A stretch of 64,000 nucleotides of DNA from Antedon mediterranea (taxonomy: Eukaryota > Echinodermata > Crinoidea > Comatulida > Antedonidae), in assembly GCF_964355755.1 (NCBI RefSeq), contig NC_092680.1, positions 1,775,001 to 1,839,000 on the forward strand, in the 5' to 3' direction. Below the pieces are notes generated by a model, which saw nothing but the letters and a program-made list of their open reading frames with translations, ran no database searches and was not told the origin of the DNA. The number at the start of each line of letters is the position of its first letter. Position 1 is the stretch's first letter. The translations under genes and the position numbers were made by a program. Positions 25,457 through 37,656 of the stretch are shown here, piece after piece.

Positions 25457-25924
25457 CCGAAATGAAATCGTTAAATAAAGCCCTCGGAAAAAAAGTAAAG
25501 AGTTCTTTGGTTGATGGATAAATTATGTACATATTTTATTGATGATTGGTAATATTAGGAGAAACAGCAGATTTATTGAAGATGCAGTGGCCTTGACGTA
25601 TGGTAATATATCATGATGCATTTGGTCAATAAGCCGGGTAGGTCGGTACGCTACTGGTAGGTACCGTACGCTACTGGTAGGTACAGTAGGTACTATAGGC
25701 TTCTGTTGGGCATTCAATGCAATTTCATTAGTCAATGAATAAACTTGTTTTCTTTTTAGAGTGTTATAAAAAACAGAATTTTTAGTAGAAAGATGAAGGC
25801 ATTCCAACTTACTGTAAGTATATAATGTAATCAAATCTTATTATTCAATACAATTCTTATATAATTTTTCCAACTACGGCACTGATTAAGGATGGAAAGT
25901 AATAAAATCAGAATTATAATGTGT

Positions 25925-26103
25925 AAAGGGTCTTTCACACCTGTTCCTACACCAGCAAATCCAATCGAACGTCAATGTTTCGTTTGTACGCGGCTACGCA
26001 CATATTTATTGGCGCATAGCTGCGTGAAGCGTCGTAAAAACGAAACATTGGCGTTCGGTTCGCCGGACCGGAACCGTGCCGGAACAGGTGTGAAAGGCCC
26101 TTA
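25925..26103. mobile_element. MITE-2 copy
   Basis: Present at the same site in both duplication units (27995-28162), so it predates the duplication. Confidence 0.8.
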
Positions 26104-26250
26104 AGCCAAAATTATTTTATTTCATTTTTACATGATTTAGACCTGCTGGTAAAATTAGACTTAAAAGATCGAAAGTACAAAGCTATAAGGCCTACACCAA
26201 AAAAACAACGTATTGAGCCAAACGGCTGTCCAGTAAGTTTTTTCTGGATA

Positions 26251-26440
26251 AAAGGGTCTTTCACACCTGTTCCGGCACGGTTCCGACGATTCGAACATCA
26301 ATGTTTCGTTTTCACGACGCTTCACGCGGCTATCTATATGCGCTAATCGATATGCGCGTAGCCGCGTGAAAACAGAACGTTCGATTGGATTTGCCGGTGC
26401 CGGACCGGAAACGTGCCGGAACAGGTGTGAACAACCCTTA
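26251..26440. mobile_element. MITE-2 copy
   Basis: Shared with the right unit (28311-28504). Confidence 0.8.
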
Positions 26441-27762
26441 ATACAGTATATACTGTATACTACTCTTTTGTTTAAACACGTCCGGCCTTATGAGTAATGA
26501 ATATAAGCAATATTTACAAAAATAGGTTTCTTATTGACATAAATAAAACCATCAGATAACCCTGTTGCAAAACAAAATTATAATTATGTTTATTTTTAAT
26601 TTTAGTTGCAAGTCATAAAAAAGAACTGTCATCTATGTAAACAGGTAATTTACATTCTTATTATAAGGTGACCGATGATACAATAACATATTTATTTACA
26701 TATACAATGTGGAGCGATGTTACAATACGCTACACTAATGTCTACAAACGATTTAATGTACATATTAATTAATTGAGCAATTTTTTGCTTTGTTTTTAAT
26801 TTGTTTATTTTTAATTTTGTTATTTATTTATTTTTTATTTAGGCCTAATGATGTGTAATGATTGTATTTGCTCTTTGTGTACCGCCAAACCAAACCAGGC
26901 GTTTGTTGTCGGCAGGATTAATGACTTATGATTTCAATTGGACACTAGGCCTATAATAGGTTTATTCTTGGATCGATTAGGCCTAATTACATCAGTGAAT
27001 AATAATAACTTAATACCTGCACATTGTAGCTACTATTATTAGAACAAATTATGAAATTCACGTTTTTTGTGATTTAAAAATCAATTACTTAGCTATTAGG
27101 CCTACTTGTGATTTCAATTCTGAACACTATATAGGGATTAATTAATTTATGTTTTGTGTGATTTAAAAATCAATTATGTAGCTATTAAAGTATTTAGTTT
27201 CTCATATTTCCCAGCTGACTTTGACTAGATAGGTTTCCAGGGTACACGTCATGTTTGTCCCTAATGTGTGGCATGACAAATGCAAAACAACTAAATAACG
27301 GGAAAAAAAATTAATGTAAATATTCTATTTGTAAAAACTATCAATTGAATTGAATGAAAAATTGCATACACAAATAATCAATACAAGGCCTAATTGAATT
27401 AACTATTAAAGCACATCACCTGTTGTTTTCCACGGGGAACCCTTTCACGGAACTACATCATAATATATCATGATACATTTGGTCAATAAGCCGGGTAGGT
27501 ACCGTACGCTACTGGTAGGTACCGTACGCTACTGGTAGGTACCGTACGCTACTGGTAGGTACAGTAGGTACTAAGCTTCTGTTGGGCATTCAATGCGATT
27601 TCATTAGTCAATGAATAAACTTGTTTTCTTTTTAGAGTGTTATAAAAAACAGAATTTTTAGTAGAAAGATGAAGGCATTCCAACTTACTGTAAGTATATA
27701 ATGTAATCAAATCTTATTATTCAATACAATTCTTATATAATTTTTCCAACTACGGCACTGAT

Positions 27763-27959
27763 TTAAGGGTCTTTCACACCTGTTCCGGCACGGTTCCGAT
27801 CCGGCGCCGAAAAATTCAATCGAACGTCAATGTTTCGTTTTCACGCGGCTACGCGCAAATCGATTGGTGCATAGCCGCGTGGGGCGTCGTGAAAACGAAA
27901 CATTGATGTTCGATTCGCCGGACCGGAATCGTGCCGGAACAGGTGTGAAAGACCCTTAA
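27763..27959. mobile_element. MITE-2 insertion with empty-site control
   Basis: Absent from the left unit, which reads CTGATTAAGGATGG; here TTAA stands on both sides of the element. This shows a TTAA target duplication, the hallmark of the piggyBac superfamily. Confidence 0.85.
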
Positions 27960-27994
27960 GGATGGAAAGTAATAAAATCAGAATTATAATCTGT

Positions 27995-28162
27995 AAAGGG
28001 TCTTTCCCACCTGTTCCGACACCAGCAAATCCAATCGAACGTCAATGTTTCGTTTGTACGCGGCTACGCACATATTTATTGGCGCATAGCTGCGTGAAGC
28101 GTCGTAAAAACGAAACATTGGCGTTCGGTTCGCCGGACCGGAACAGGTGTGAAAGGCCCTTA
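27995..28162. mobile_element. MITE-2 copy
   Basis: Orthologous to 25925-26103, with a small deletion near the right end. Confidence 0.8.
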
Positions 28163-28310
28163 AGCCAAGGTTATTTATTTCATTTTTACATGATTTAGAC
28201 CTGCTGGTAAAATTAGACTTAAAAGATCGAAAGTACAAGGCTATAAGGCCTACACAAAAAAAAAAACAACGTATTGAGCCAAACGGCTGTCCAGTAAGTT
28301 TTTTCTGGAT

Positions 28311-28504
28311 AAAAGGGTCTTTCACACCACCTGTTCCGGCGCGGTTCCGACGATTCGAACATCAATGTTTCGTTTTCACGACGCTTCATGCGGCTATCTA
28401 TATGCGCTAATCGATATGCGCGTAGCCGCGTGAAAACAAAACGTTCGATTGGATTTGCCGGTGCCGGACCGGAACCGTGCCGGAACAGGTGTGAACAACC
28501 CTTA
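28311..28504. mobile_element. MITE-2 copy
   Basis: Orthologous to 26251-26440. Confidence 0.8.
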
Positions 28505-30139
28505 ATACAGTATATACTGTATACTACTCTTTTGTTTAAACACGTCCGGCCTTATGAGTAATGAATATAAGCAATATTTACAAAAATAGGTTTCTTATTG
28601 ACATAAATAAAACCATCAGATAACCCTGTTGCAAAACAAAATTATAATTATGTTTATTTTTAATTTTAGTTGCAAGTCATAAAAAAGAACTGTCATCTAT
28701 GTAAACAGGTAATTTACATTCTTATTATAAGGTGACCGATGATACAATAACATATTTATTTACATATACATTGTGGAGCGATGTTACAATACGCTACACT
28801 ACGTCTACAAACGAATTAATGCAAATATTAATTAATTGAGCAGTATTTTGCTTTGTTTTTAATTTGTTTATTTTTAATTTTGTTATTTATTTATTTTTTA
28901 TTTAATGCTGTGTAATGATTGTATTTGCTCTTTGTGTACCGCCAAACCAAACCAGGCGTTTGTTGTCGGCAGGATTAATGACTTATAATTTCAATTGGAC
29001 ACTAGGCCTATAGGTTTATTCTTGGATCGATTAGGCCTAATTACATCAGTGAATGATAATAACCTAATACCTGCACATTGTAGCTACTATTATTAGAACA
29101 AATTCATGTTTTTTTGTGATTTAAAAATCAATTACTTAGCTATTACTTGTGATTTCAATTTTGAACACTATATAGGGATTGATTAATGTTTTGTGTGGTT
29201 TAAAAATCAATTAGGTAGCTATTAAAGTATTTAGTTTCTCATATTTCCCAGCTGACTTTGACTAGATAGGTTTCCAGGGTACACATGTTTGTCCCTAATG
29301 TGTTGAATGACGAATACAAAACAACTAAATAATGGGAAAAAAAAATTAATGTAAATATTCTATTTGTAAAAACTATCAATTGAATTGAATGAAAAATTGC
29401 ATACACAAATAATCAATACACGGCCTAATTGAATTAACTAAAAGCACATCACCTGTTGTTTTCCACGGGGAACTCATTCAAGGAACTTACACTGTAGACA
29501 CCTCTAAATGTATCATACTTCACCATATTTTAGTCCAACATGTAGGGCTATACCTACACGCTACACTAAAAACATGCATGTCGACTATACGGGATAGTAT
29601 GGGACTCTTCCTTCTTCTTTCTCCTGTCTACCACCTTCCCACAAGAGCACCGAAACCGCCGGATGATATCGAATAGATCACCATTATTATCATTTTGGTC
29701 AAAAGATGCGGAAAACAATATTAATAATATCACCAAATATCGGAGGGATGCGTTTTAATGTCAAATCAAAAGGTGGCGCTACCACCAAACCAAACCAAAT
29801 AAGCAACAACAATATATTATACAATAATAATAATACCTATAGATATGTTTACAAAATAAACATTTAACAACTACTAAACAAAACAAAACAAAAGATGGAC
29901 ATATTTGCCCTATATTCGTTATACATTTACTGTAAACCTTTATTTATATAGCAGTTGATTGCTTTTAAAATTGTTAAAATGCAACCTAGATTTTTTTTAT
30001 ATAAAATAATGCCATATTTTGGTTGTTTATAAGAAATTTTGTTTGACATCATTGTAAAGCGGCAATTTATGGTACACATCAATCCATTATGCCAGAATGT
30101 GATGAAAGAATGTGATAATAGCGCGGTTCGCGGATTCGA

Positions 30140-30216
30140 ATAGAAATGTATAGGCATAATAGAAATGTATAGGCATAATAGAAATGTATAGGCATAATAG
30201 AAATGTATAGGCATAA
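30140..30216. repeat. 19-bp satellite, four units
   Basis: Perfect head-to-tail copies of ATAGAAATGTATAGGCATA. Confidence 0.9.
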
Positions 30217-31204
30217 TATTATTAATTGTAATAATGTAGGCAATATGTGAAGAAGGGAATAAATGCGCCTGTTTTTCCTATTTCCGACTGTGTCTCGTGA
30301 ACCAAAACAGGATACGATTGTTACCGTAATATTGTACTAGGTCACACATCGCACAGACACGAACTCTCGTCATGATTTCTTAGTTACTTGAATTGGGCCT
30401 AGTATATTTTGTATGATCTAAGCTTATGCCTACCTTATATCTCTTGGTGGTTCGTAATCAATTTCCAAATCATTGTTGGGCATTTTTATTCGATATGCGC
30501 CGCACGCCTGTTACACGACACCCCTAGTCAAACCCGTGTCTATAGTGAGGTAGTACCCTGGCTGTTACACACGTCAATGCACTTTGTGAATGTTCCTATA
30601 TGTCCCTAGTTATGCCACTATAAATCAGTAACTATTGTATTGCATCATTGGCAAATTACAAAGCTTTTTACACTGAATTAACAGTCAACCTGCATGTTAA
30701 TACAATCAATTTACTCAAAGGATTTGATTCCACGTTCCGCGAAAACACGTTTTCTAGACCAATGTCCAATAATCAATAGAATCTCATTAAGCCCCGCCCA
30801 GTTCCTGTCTAACAAAAGAAAGCATACATTTTATTGTTTGAAAATGACTCAGTTTTGTAGGTCAAGTTAAGGTCTAGTGTTTGTGTTTCCTTCATTTCAG
30901 AATCGACCCAACGACACGCACCCCTCCCTCCTTCCCACCTTAACGTCTGACTAAAATGGGATTCGGCCACCATAGTTCCTAAATACAAATAATATTAATA
31001 ACTGGTTGCTAGGTCTAGGGCAGCGGACGCTGTCGTGACGTATGCAAATCCAGTATTATGATTGTAGTATTGTAAAAATAATTCAGAAAAGCAATATTTT
31101 ATCTTAATAGTTCTATTTTTTTTTTTTTTACAAAGTTTTTTTAAACCTAGTTTTGATCAGGAGGGAAAAGTAGTACTGGAATCTGTTCATTTAACGACTA
31201 ACTA

Positions 31205-31340
31205 AAGCTCACACAAGTTTGACAAAAAAAAGTGTGATGTGCCCAAATGTGGTAGTGATATGCCCAAATATGGTAGTGATATGACATCATCATGTCCATA
31301 TATGGGCATGATTTTTTTACATAATAGTGTAGACAGAGGT
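31205..31340. mobile_element. MITE-1 copy, ends worn
   Basis: About 240 bp upstream of the GGT-B start codon; retains CCATATATGG. Confidence 0.7.
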
Positions 31341-31576
31341 CTCAAGCCAAAGCATTCCACACACTCACCTGCAATGCAAATACCAAGGCTATTGCCTATA
31401 CATGTTATAATTAGCCATAAGAACACTATTTAAGACTTGGGTACATTGTTCTGCATGCATTTTCTACATGCGTTAGATGTATTTATAATAAAAAACACGT
31501 AACAGGCTCATATAAACAGAACATTGTTAGGGAAAGATACATTGTAACTTAATACAGGAAACTTTAAAAAAAAATA

Positions 31577-34500
31577 ATGATCATGATATTTTTACTGTGT
31601 ATCATGATGTTTGTTTTTATGATAACATTGAACAAGGTACACAGTAGGCCAGCTAAAGGTGTTGAAAAGCGACAATTTGGCAAGGCTGCAGTTGCTACCG
31701 ACATTCCGGAATGTTCTGAACTAGCTACGTAAGTTTTTCACAGTTAATATTTTATTCGTCGAAAAGTTAAGGCTACATATATCTAATATAAAGATGTCAT
31801 TTTAGCATATTCTCACTCCTTGTTATTATTTATTGGTAACCAAATAAATATTACACTGTATTAACGGAAAGAGTAGAATTCTGTATATCTATTTACTTTC
31901 GAATATGATTTGTCTTAAGTTACAGAGAAGGGCGTCCTCTATATCGTCACACAATTTGTACACTTCCACACAGCTCCATACAAAATTTCTCATGAAACCA
32001 ACTTTATCCGAGTAAATAAGTCAATGAAAACTATGACAAAATAAGTCTGATATATATTTTTGTATTATGACGTCACAGGTCGATACTAAAAGAAGGAGGT
32101 TCTGCTGTTGACGCGGCAATAACGTCAATTCTGTACATCGGTTTAGTAAACGGTCAGACGTCCGGTATCGGCGGGGGTTCCTTTATGCTCCTTTATGACA
32201 GAAAATCCAAAAATGCGGAATACATCGATGCTCGAGTCAGCGCACCAGCAGCTACCACCCGAGATATGTATAACCACAATCATATTTCTAATAAGTACGG
32301 TAAGAAAAAATGTCATTTCTTATTTAATCATAAAACATAAATATTTCTTCACTTTGGTGGAGCTGTAGCTCAATCATGCCAACAAATGGACACCAATTTC
32401 TATTAACTATTCTTTCTCTATAGGTGCGTTAGCCATAGCGACACCTGGAGAGGTTAAGGGAATGTGGGAAGCTCACCAGAAGTATGGCAAACTTTCTTGG
32501 AAGAGACTGTTTGAACCTGTTATCGAGTTGGCACGCAGAGGATTCAAAGTTACAAATCACGGGGCAATGAGCCTTAAACTTCTTGTTGAAATGGCAGGAG
32601 AAGGACCGCATATGAAATAAGTTTATATTTTGTGTTCCTTCACTTTAGATTTAATTTACTTTATTAATATATGTATTACTTTAATGCATTTAAATACTGT
32701 TGCGTATTGTCGTGTTTCCGTATAATATAATTTTTAACTTTTATACAATCGGAATGTTCAGATAGCAAGTATATTTTTAGAACACTTTTATTAACATTTT
32801 ATTATAGCATAATTTTTTTCTATTTATTTTTCTAAATTTGTTAAATCTCGGTTTTATTGTATCGTCCTAGTTGACAGGGGCTGGTCAAGCACATCACAAG
32901 ATGACAGTGTTATATACTTTTGCTTTTCCGCTACTCCCCTGTTATACTTATATATAGTATTATACTTGCGTCGTCGGTTCCCACTTGTGATTACACAATA
33001 CAGCACTCTTTGCGTCAATACGTCGCTGCGTTGCGTTCTAGTAGGAACCATGTTTTAGGTATTATGTTACTTTCATTTGTATTTAAGGCTTGGAAAGATT
33101 TATACTTCAAAAACAACGGAGCCCGTCCTAAAGAAGAAGGAGACATTGTAATACGTAGCAACTATGCCGACACGCTGCAACGAATTGCTGACAATGGCTG
33201 GACTGAATTCTATAATGGAACAACAGCTGATATGATTATTGAAGATATGAAACTATACAGTGAGTAAAAATATAAATCTTTATTTTCACAATGGAACATC
33301 ACGATTTCGTAGGCCATCACATGACGTCATGGTCTTAACAGCTAATAAAGCGTGGTTCCCACTAGCGACGCAACCCACGCAACCTACGCAACGTAGGAAA
33401 ATGCCCTTCTAATAATTGTGTTTGCCCCGCCTCTCCTGCGTGAAATCAAACCTGCGATGTTTGCAGCACTGTTGGATCGTCGGTTCCCACTTGTGATTAC
33501 GCAATACAACACTTTGCGTCGATACGTCGTAGCGTTGCGTTACGTTGCGTCGCTAGTGAGAACCACGCTTTGCTGCGTTGCGTTCCAGTAGGAACCATGC
33601 TTTATGAAGGAGAGAAACTACAGGTCTAATAATTATGCTAAAATACAAATTATCATTAATTGCAACAATTCTATATCACCTCTTTATACATATACATATG
33701 TTTTAAATATGTAGGCTATGGGGTATTATGGGGTAATGTTTATTGCAACCTTATTTCATTCACAACAGATGGTATCTTAACGAAAGCTGACTTACAGAAC
33801 TACAACGTACGATGGTCTGACGTAATAACGACACCATTCTTGGGTAATACTATATATTCACCCAGTCTACCGTCTGGCGGACCAATCTACCAATTTATTA
33901 TAAATGTAATGAAAGGTATGTTTTTGTGTAGTGACGTCACTAGAAATGAAACGCAACATCTTTACTGTCTTAGCTCTATTATTACGCACATAATAAGGTT
34001 TATCGCCAATCATTTCCGCGAGGAACGTCATTGCACAATGCATGATGGGAAGGGTTTGAGAGCAAACGTCACGCAGCGTACGTACAAACAACACGCGTCG
34101 TGACGTTTGCTCCCAACCCTTCCCATCATTCGTTGCGCACGCTATTTGCGATAATATTTATATTAGATCATTTTAACATAACTGCCATAATATTTTTATT
34201 AATACATTTACTTTAGGATTTGATTTTGATTTATCAACTGACGAAGCCAAAGTTAGGACTTTCCATCGTTTTATTGAAACTTGCAAACTTGCATTTGGTT
34301 TGAAATTGCGTCTTGGAGACGTGGACACAGCGGATGTACGTCAGGTAGGTGAGATAGTACATGACTGAAACATCATGACATGAGCTAATACCTAAATCTT
34401 AAATAATGAAATATAAAGAGACAACCATTATTGTTATTATCAACCCAGTATTTTTCTAATCTTATTTTCCATTTAAGGTATTGAATCAGTTAGCGTCTAA

Positions 34501-37500
34501 GGATTTTGCCAAAGAAATTCAAGATAAAATTAACAGTGAACTGGAATACCCTAAAATTGAATTTGCCACTAAGAACCAAAATACTAACGATGTAGGCAAT
34601 GCTGGAAGTACGAGTCACGTGAGCATTTTAGCTGAAAATGGAGATGCAGTTTCTGTAACGACTTCTGTTAACTTTTAGTAAGTTAAAACAAACTGATTAT
34701 GAAACGCTACTTCTTTATCTTAAGTTTAATTAAGGTACACCATACGTAAGTACGGAAGCTTCTAAGTGCCATCCACTTGGCGACTTGTCAAGATATTATC
34801 TTGTGTCAAGTCGTTATGACTATTATGTCGACATAGTGACCGTCGTCGAGGCAAGATATCGTACATTATCTTGCCAAGTAGCCAAGTGGATGGCACTTAG
34901 AAGCTTCCGTAGCTTCCCTATGTAAGTCTGTGTAAATATGTTTTTGTATATTTTTACTTTTAGTTATGGCTGCAAAATTATGTCCGCTACGTCAGGCATC
35001 ATATATAACAGTATGATGAGTAATTTTACTATTCCTAACATGCCAACCAATGGGGGCAAAGCAATCGCCGAAGCCAACTATCCAGCGCCAAACAAACGCC
35101 CGCTATCGACAATGTGTGGAAGCTTCATTCTTGACAAAAATGATGACGTCAGATTTGTTATTGGGTCGTCTGGTGGAAATCAAATAATTACAGCAAATGC
35201 ATGGGTTTGTATATTGTTGTCTGCAATTCGATCTGCAATGCGATCACTTGTTCTTTATTGAGGCCGTGCTCTAATTTTAAAAGGAGTTCGTAGGGGCAAA
35301 CTCGTTTTATAATGCTTCATGGCCAACATAATGCATTTCCTAAACAGTACGTCTTGTTGACTGGGTCTACTTAAACCATCAACAAGACTGTTTATTGCTA
35401 TATTGTAGGCCTATTGTTTGCTGAGTAAAGTCTACTGCGCAAAAGTCCTTTACAATTACACTATTATAGTCATAGAATATAATGTAGTTGTGTTTGCTTG
35501 GCAAATATTTTGTAGGCGTATGGGTTAAATTACAAATAACACCTACCCCAAAACCCACTCCGAGACTGGCCTAAGGGAAGACACTGATCTGAAACTTATG
35601 TTTTACTTTAGTTGCATAAAATAGTTGTAACAAAATAAGCTCTTCGTACAATCGTACGTAGACCACCAATCACAAGTTCGGATGATCCATCGCGTCGTGA
35701 TTGGTCAAATCTTTTACGCTTGGTTCCCATTAGCGACGCAACAAAACGCAACGCAGCGACTAACGTCCTTGCATTGCGACAAAGTGGGAACATTTTCTTT
35801 TTAAATACTAACTAACCATGGATTTGTATCACAATGTTTTTAGGTAACACTCGTTACATTAGCAACCGATACCTCTTTAATGCAAGCTATCGAATGGCAT
35901 AGAATTCACACTGACTATGAAGAAGAAGGGGTTAGCTACGAGGACGGAGTGCCACAGGTAAAAAAAAAGAAATTTTGTTTCCCCGGCCGCGATATTTCTT
36001 TTCGTACATATATGTTAGTGACCCCATATGTGAAAGATAGCCAAACTACTTATAACTAATCCTAACACTCTAAATAATCTCTATCTTACTATAAAGTAAA
36101 AAAAAGTTGCTCGTGGGATTCGAACCCCATACTCCGACATGTAAAGTCCATAGTCTAATCCACTCAACTACACAGCCGGACGGCTCGACGGAAAGAGTTT
36201 CCATTAGCTCAATTTTTTCATCACACCTTCTGGATATGACTGAACATTCATGTTTATTTTGTGATGTTTCATGAGGAGTCCCCAACTTATGTACGAAAAG
36301 AAATATCGCTGCCCGGCCTGTGCCACACTTGACTTGAATGTTCTTTCTATAATTGAGCTTTTATTACTCTATTACTTTATAACTTTCGGAAACGAAATTA
36401 TACTCGTCACCTGGCAATATAAAAAGGTGCTTAGATCAACAACAACAAACAAAACGTATAATGTCATTAAACAGCATGACATTTTTAAGCTCTTACGGTA
36501 AAACATTTGTTTTGGAAAAGAAAAGAGAGAAAACAACAATTAAGAATTTATATCAGAATACCTTCCTGTTAAAAGAATGCTTCACAAAACTAAATCTAAT
36601 GCATATAATGTCACTAAGCCAATAATGTCGATCCAATAGGACATAAACTCTTTAAATAATCATGGTATTCTGTGTCTAGCTTAATTTTCAACTTTATGCC
36701 TACGAAATATTGTTTATCGCTGTCGAATCAGGGAATCAGGGAACTCTTCCCTGGTCGAATATAGTTCCACAACAATTACCTGTTAATAACATTCCTTTCG
36801 CCCGCCGTTTCTATCTTTACATCAGTGGTGTCCATTCTTGCCTCCTGTACATGGATTCCAACTGTTAAATGTCTGAGACCTGGATGATGTGCAGTGTACA
36901 GAATGTCAAATCAAGGCAAACAGAATTGACCTATGTGTATTTTGTTTAACAATAGGTGAATTCAATCACTTTCACTGTTGATCATAAAGGCATTATACTT
37001 ATCCGTGAAAAAAGGCATACTTAAAGGATAAATATAGGCCTACACAACAAAATCATTGAAGCAAAAACTTTTTCAAATCAGTAATGCCTTAATAAAATAA
37101 TTTATATTATTATTTTGATCTAGACTGTAATAACAGGACTATTGGAACTTGGTCATAATATTAAACCGATTGACAAGAGATCTTTTGCTGTAGTACAGGC
37201 AATATTAAAAGATAAGTCGGGTATAGATGCGTATTCCGGACATAAACTCTTTAAATAATCATGGTATTCTGTGTCTAGCTTAATTTTCAACTTTATGCCT
37301 ACGAAATATTGTTTATCGCTGTCGAATCAGGGAATCAGGGAACTCTTCCCTGGTCGAATATAGTTCCACAACAATTACCTGTTAATAACATTCCTTTCGC
37401 CCGCCGTTTCTATCTTTACATCAGTGGTGTCCAAAACATTGAAGCAAAAACTTTTTCAAATCAGTAATGCCTTAATAAAATAATTTATATTATTATTTTG

Positions 37501-37656
37501 ATCTAGACTGTAATAACAGGACTATTGGAACTTGGTCATAATATTAAACCGATTGACAAGAGATCTTTTGCTGTAGTACAGGCAATATTAAAAGATAAGT
37601 CGGGTATAGATGCGTATTCCGATTCAAGAAAACTTGGAAAACCGGCTGGATACTGA
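31577..37656 (+). CDS. GGT-B: gamma-glutamyltransferase, 10 exons
   Basis: Second GGT paralogue. Exons: 31577-31728, 32079-32299, 32424-32616, 33087-33259, 33769-33915, 34217-34344, 34478-34677, 34964-35204, 35844-35957, 37507-37656 (TGA); 572 residues if the third intron is removed as drawn. An ATG opens a signal anchor (MFLLCIMMFVFMITL-like), so this is a type II membrane protein. The threonine nucleophile is in GSTSHVS, SSGG is kept, the PLSS pair is PLST, and the acidic residue matching human Asp423 (numbering from memory) reads Asn. C-terminus SDSRKLGKPAGY. Oddities: the third intron starts AT and ends AA; without its removal translation stops right after exon 3 (about 188 codons). The last exon is duplicated, with a first, altered copy at 37124-37255. 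Exon lengths otherwise match GGT-A and GGT-C closely. Confidence 0.85.
32617..33086 (+). other. GGT-B intron 3 with AT...AA ends
   Basis: The exon ends ATGAA, the intron opens ATAAGT and closes TTTAA, and the next exon starts GGCTTGG. GGT-A has GTAAGT and ACAG at the same place. Only this cut keeps the frame. The one-base-shifted alternative gives TA...AG. Confidence 0.6.
32969..33058. mobile_element. MITE-3 half-copy (sister subfamily)
   Basis: Right half only, inside the AT...AA intron, ending 28 bp before the exon. Confidence 0.65.
33348..33604. mobile_element. MITE-3 copy (sister subfamily) with doubled right end
   Basis: Complete element whose right terminus (GGAACCATGCTTT) is repeated once more. 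Confidence 0.7.
33996..34152. mobile_element. MITE-6 copy
   Basis: Partner of 18470-18624; in a GGT-B intron. Confidence 0.7.
34752..34911. mobile_element. MITE-7: palindrome with 28-bp perfect ends
   Basis: ACGGAAGCTTCTAAGTGCC and the next bases are repeated inverted at the other end, with a TCAAGATATTATCTTG-like inner hairpin. It sits just before the GGT-B exon at 34964. Confidence 0.75.
35668..35796. mobile_element. MITE-3 copy, rearranged
   Basis: The CCAATCACAAG centre precedes a shortened TTGGTTCCCATTAG arm; in the GGT-B intron before exon 9. Confidence 0.55.
36103..36182 (-). repeat. tRNA-like sequence (SINE head or tRNA relic)
   Basis: The - strand shows an A-box-like TAGTTGAGTGGATTAG and a B box GGGGTTCGAATCCCA about 45 nt later. 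The acceptor stem does not close well and the T stem is imperfect, so a functional tRNA is unlikely. Confidence 0.5.
36640..37656 (+). repeat. Tandem duplication covering the last GGT-B exon
   Basis: A block at about 36641-36832 reappears at 37239-37432, and the block with the last exon (about 37054-37238) reappears at 37435-37620. The middle piece 36833-37053 is missing from the second copy. The first exon copy (37124 on) is open, then runs into the repeat and stops after GHKLFK. Confidence 0.85.
37124..37255 (+). CDS. Alternative or dead first copy of the last GGT-B exon
   Basis: Has the same acceptor (GATCTAG) and sequence as 37507-37619, but diverges after GIDAYS and ends GHKLFK-stop. 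It would replace the conserved DSRKxGxPAGY C-terminus, which packs in the GGT core. If used, the product is probably defective; if skipped, the downstream copy restores the normal end. Confidence 0.5.

Larger units (their letters stand above)
25760..26644 (+). other. Exon-like blocks in duplication, left unit (unproven gene)
   Basis: Three blocks with acceptor and GT donor signals: 25760-25813 (18 codons, open), 26141-26232 (open in one frame, including KDRKYKAIRPTPKKQRIEP) and 26606-26644 (13 codons, LQVIKKNCHLCKQ). The first ends in phase 0 while the second needs a split codon, so they cannot be joined directly. The Lys/Arg stretch followed by CHLC faintly recalls piggyBac transposase C-termini; function is not recognised. 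Confidence 0.25.
25602..27466. repeat. Tandem segmental duplication, left unit
   Basis: Runs from the TCATGATGCATTTGGTCAAT region to CACCTGTTGTTTTCCACGGG and matches the unit at 27467-29485 at very high identity. Differences include a MITE-2 insertion, two TAGGCCTA presence/absence sites, and different counts of a 20-bp CTACTGGTAGGTACCGTACG satellite. Conserved exon-like blocks: 25760-25813, 26141-26232, 26606-26644. Confidence 0.85.
27467..29485. repeat. Tandem segmental duplication, right unit
   Basis: Second copy of 25602-27466, longer chiefly because of the MITE-2 at 27763-27959. Its copy of the second exon-like block (28199-28293) differs by a 3-bp in-frame insertion in an A-run and a silent AAA/AAG change. 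The other blocks are 27636-27689 and 28670-28708. Confidence 0.85.
24891..31576. other. Spacer between divergent GGT-A and GGT-B
   Basis: No assured gene. It should contain the missing first exon and promoter of GGT-A, which I could not identify, and the promoter of GGT-B. It holds a 23-bp satellite, a tandem duplication of about 1.9 kb, five of the six MITE-2 copies, and a 19-bp satellite. The stretch 29486-31200 is AT-rich and otherwise featureless to me. Confidence 0.55.

Noticed and set aside
25892-26104. 70-codon open frame, repeated at 27962-28198
   Set aside because: It is the translation of a palindromic MITE-2; its open state follows from the inverted repeat, not from coding.
32424-32620. 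Calling GGT-B and GGT-C pseudogenes because of the TAA after exon 3
   Set aside because: All later exons are intact with exact exon lengths and phases, and both genes share the same odd splice site; an unusual intron fits better.
36103-36182. Functional tRNA gene on the - strand
   Set aside because: Promoter boxes are present but the acceptor and T stems do not pair properly; kept as a tRNA-like repeat.
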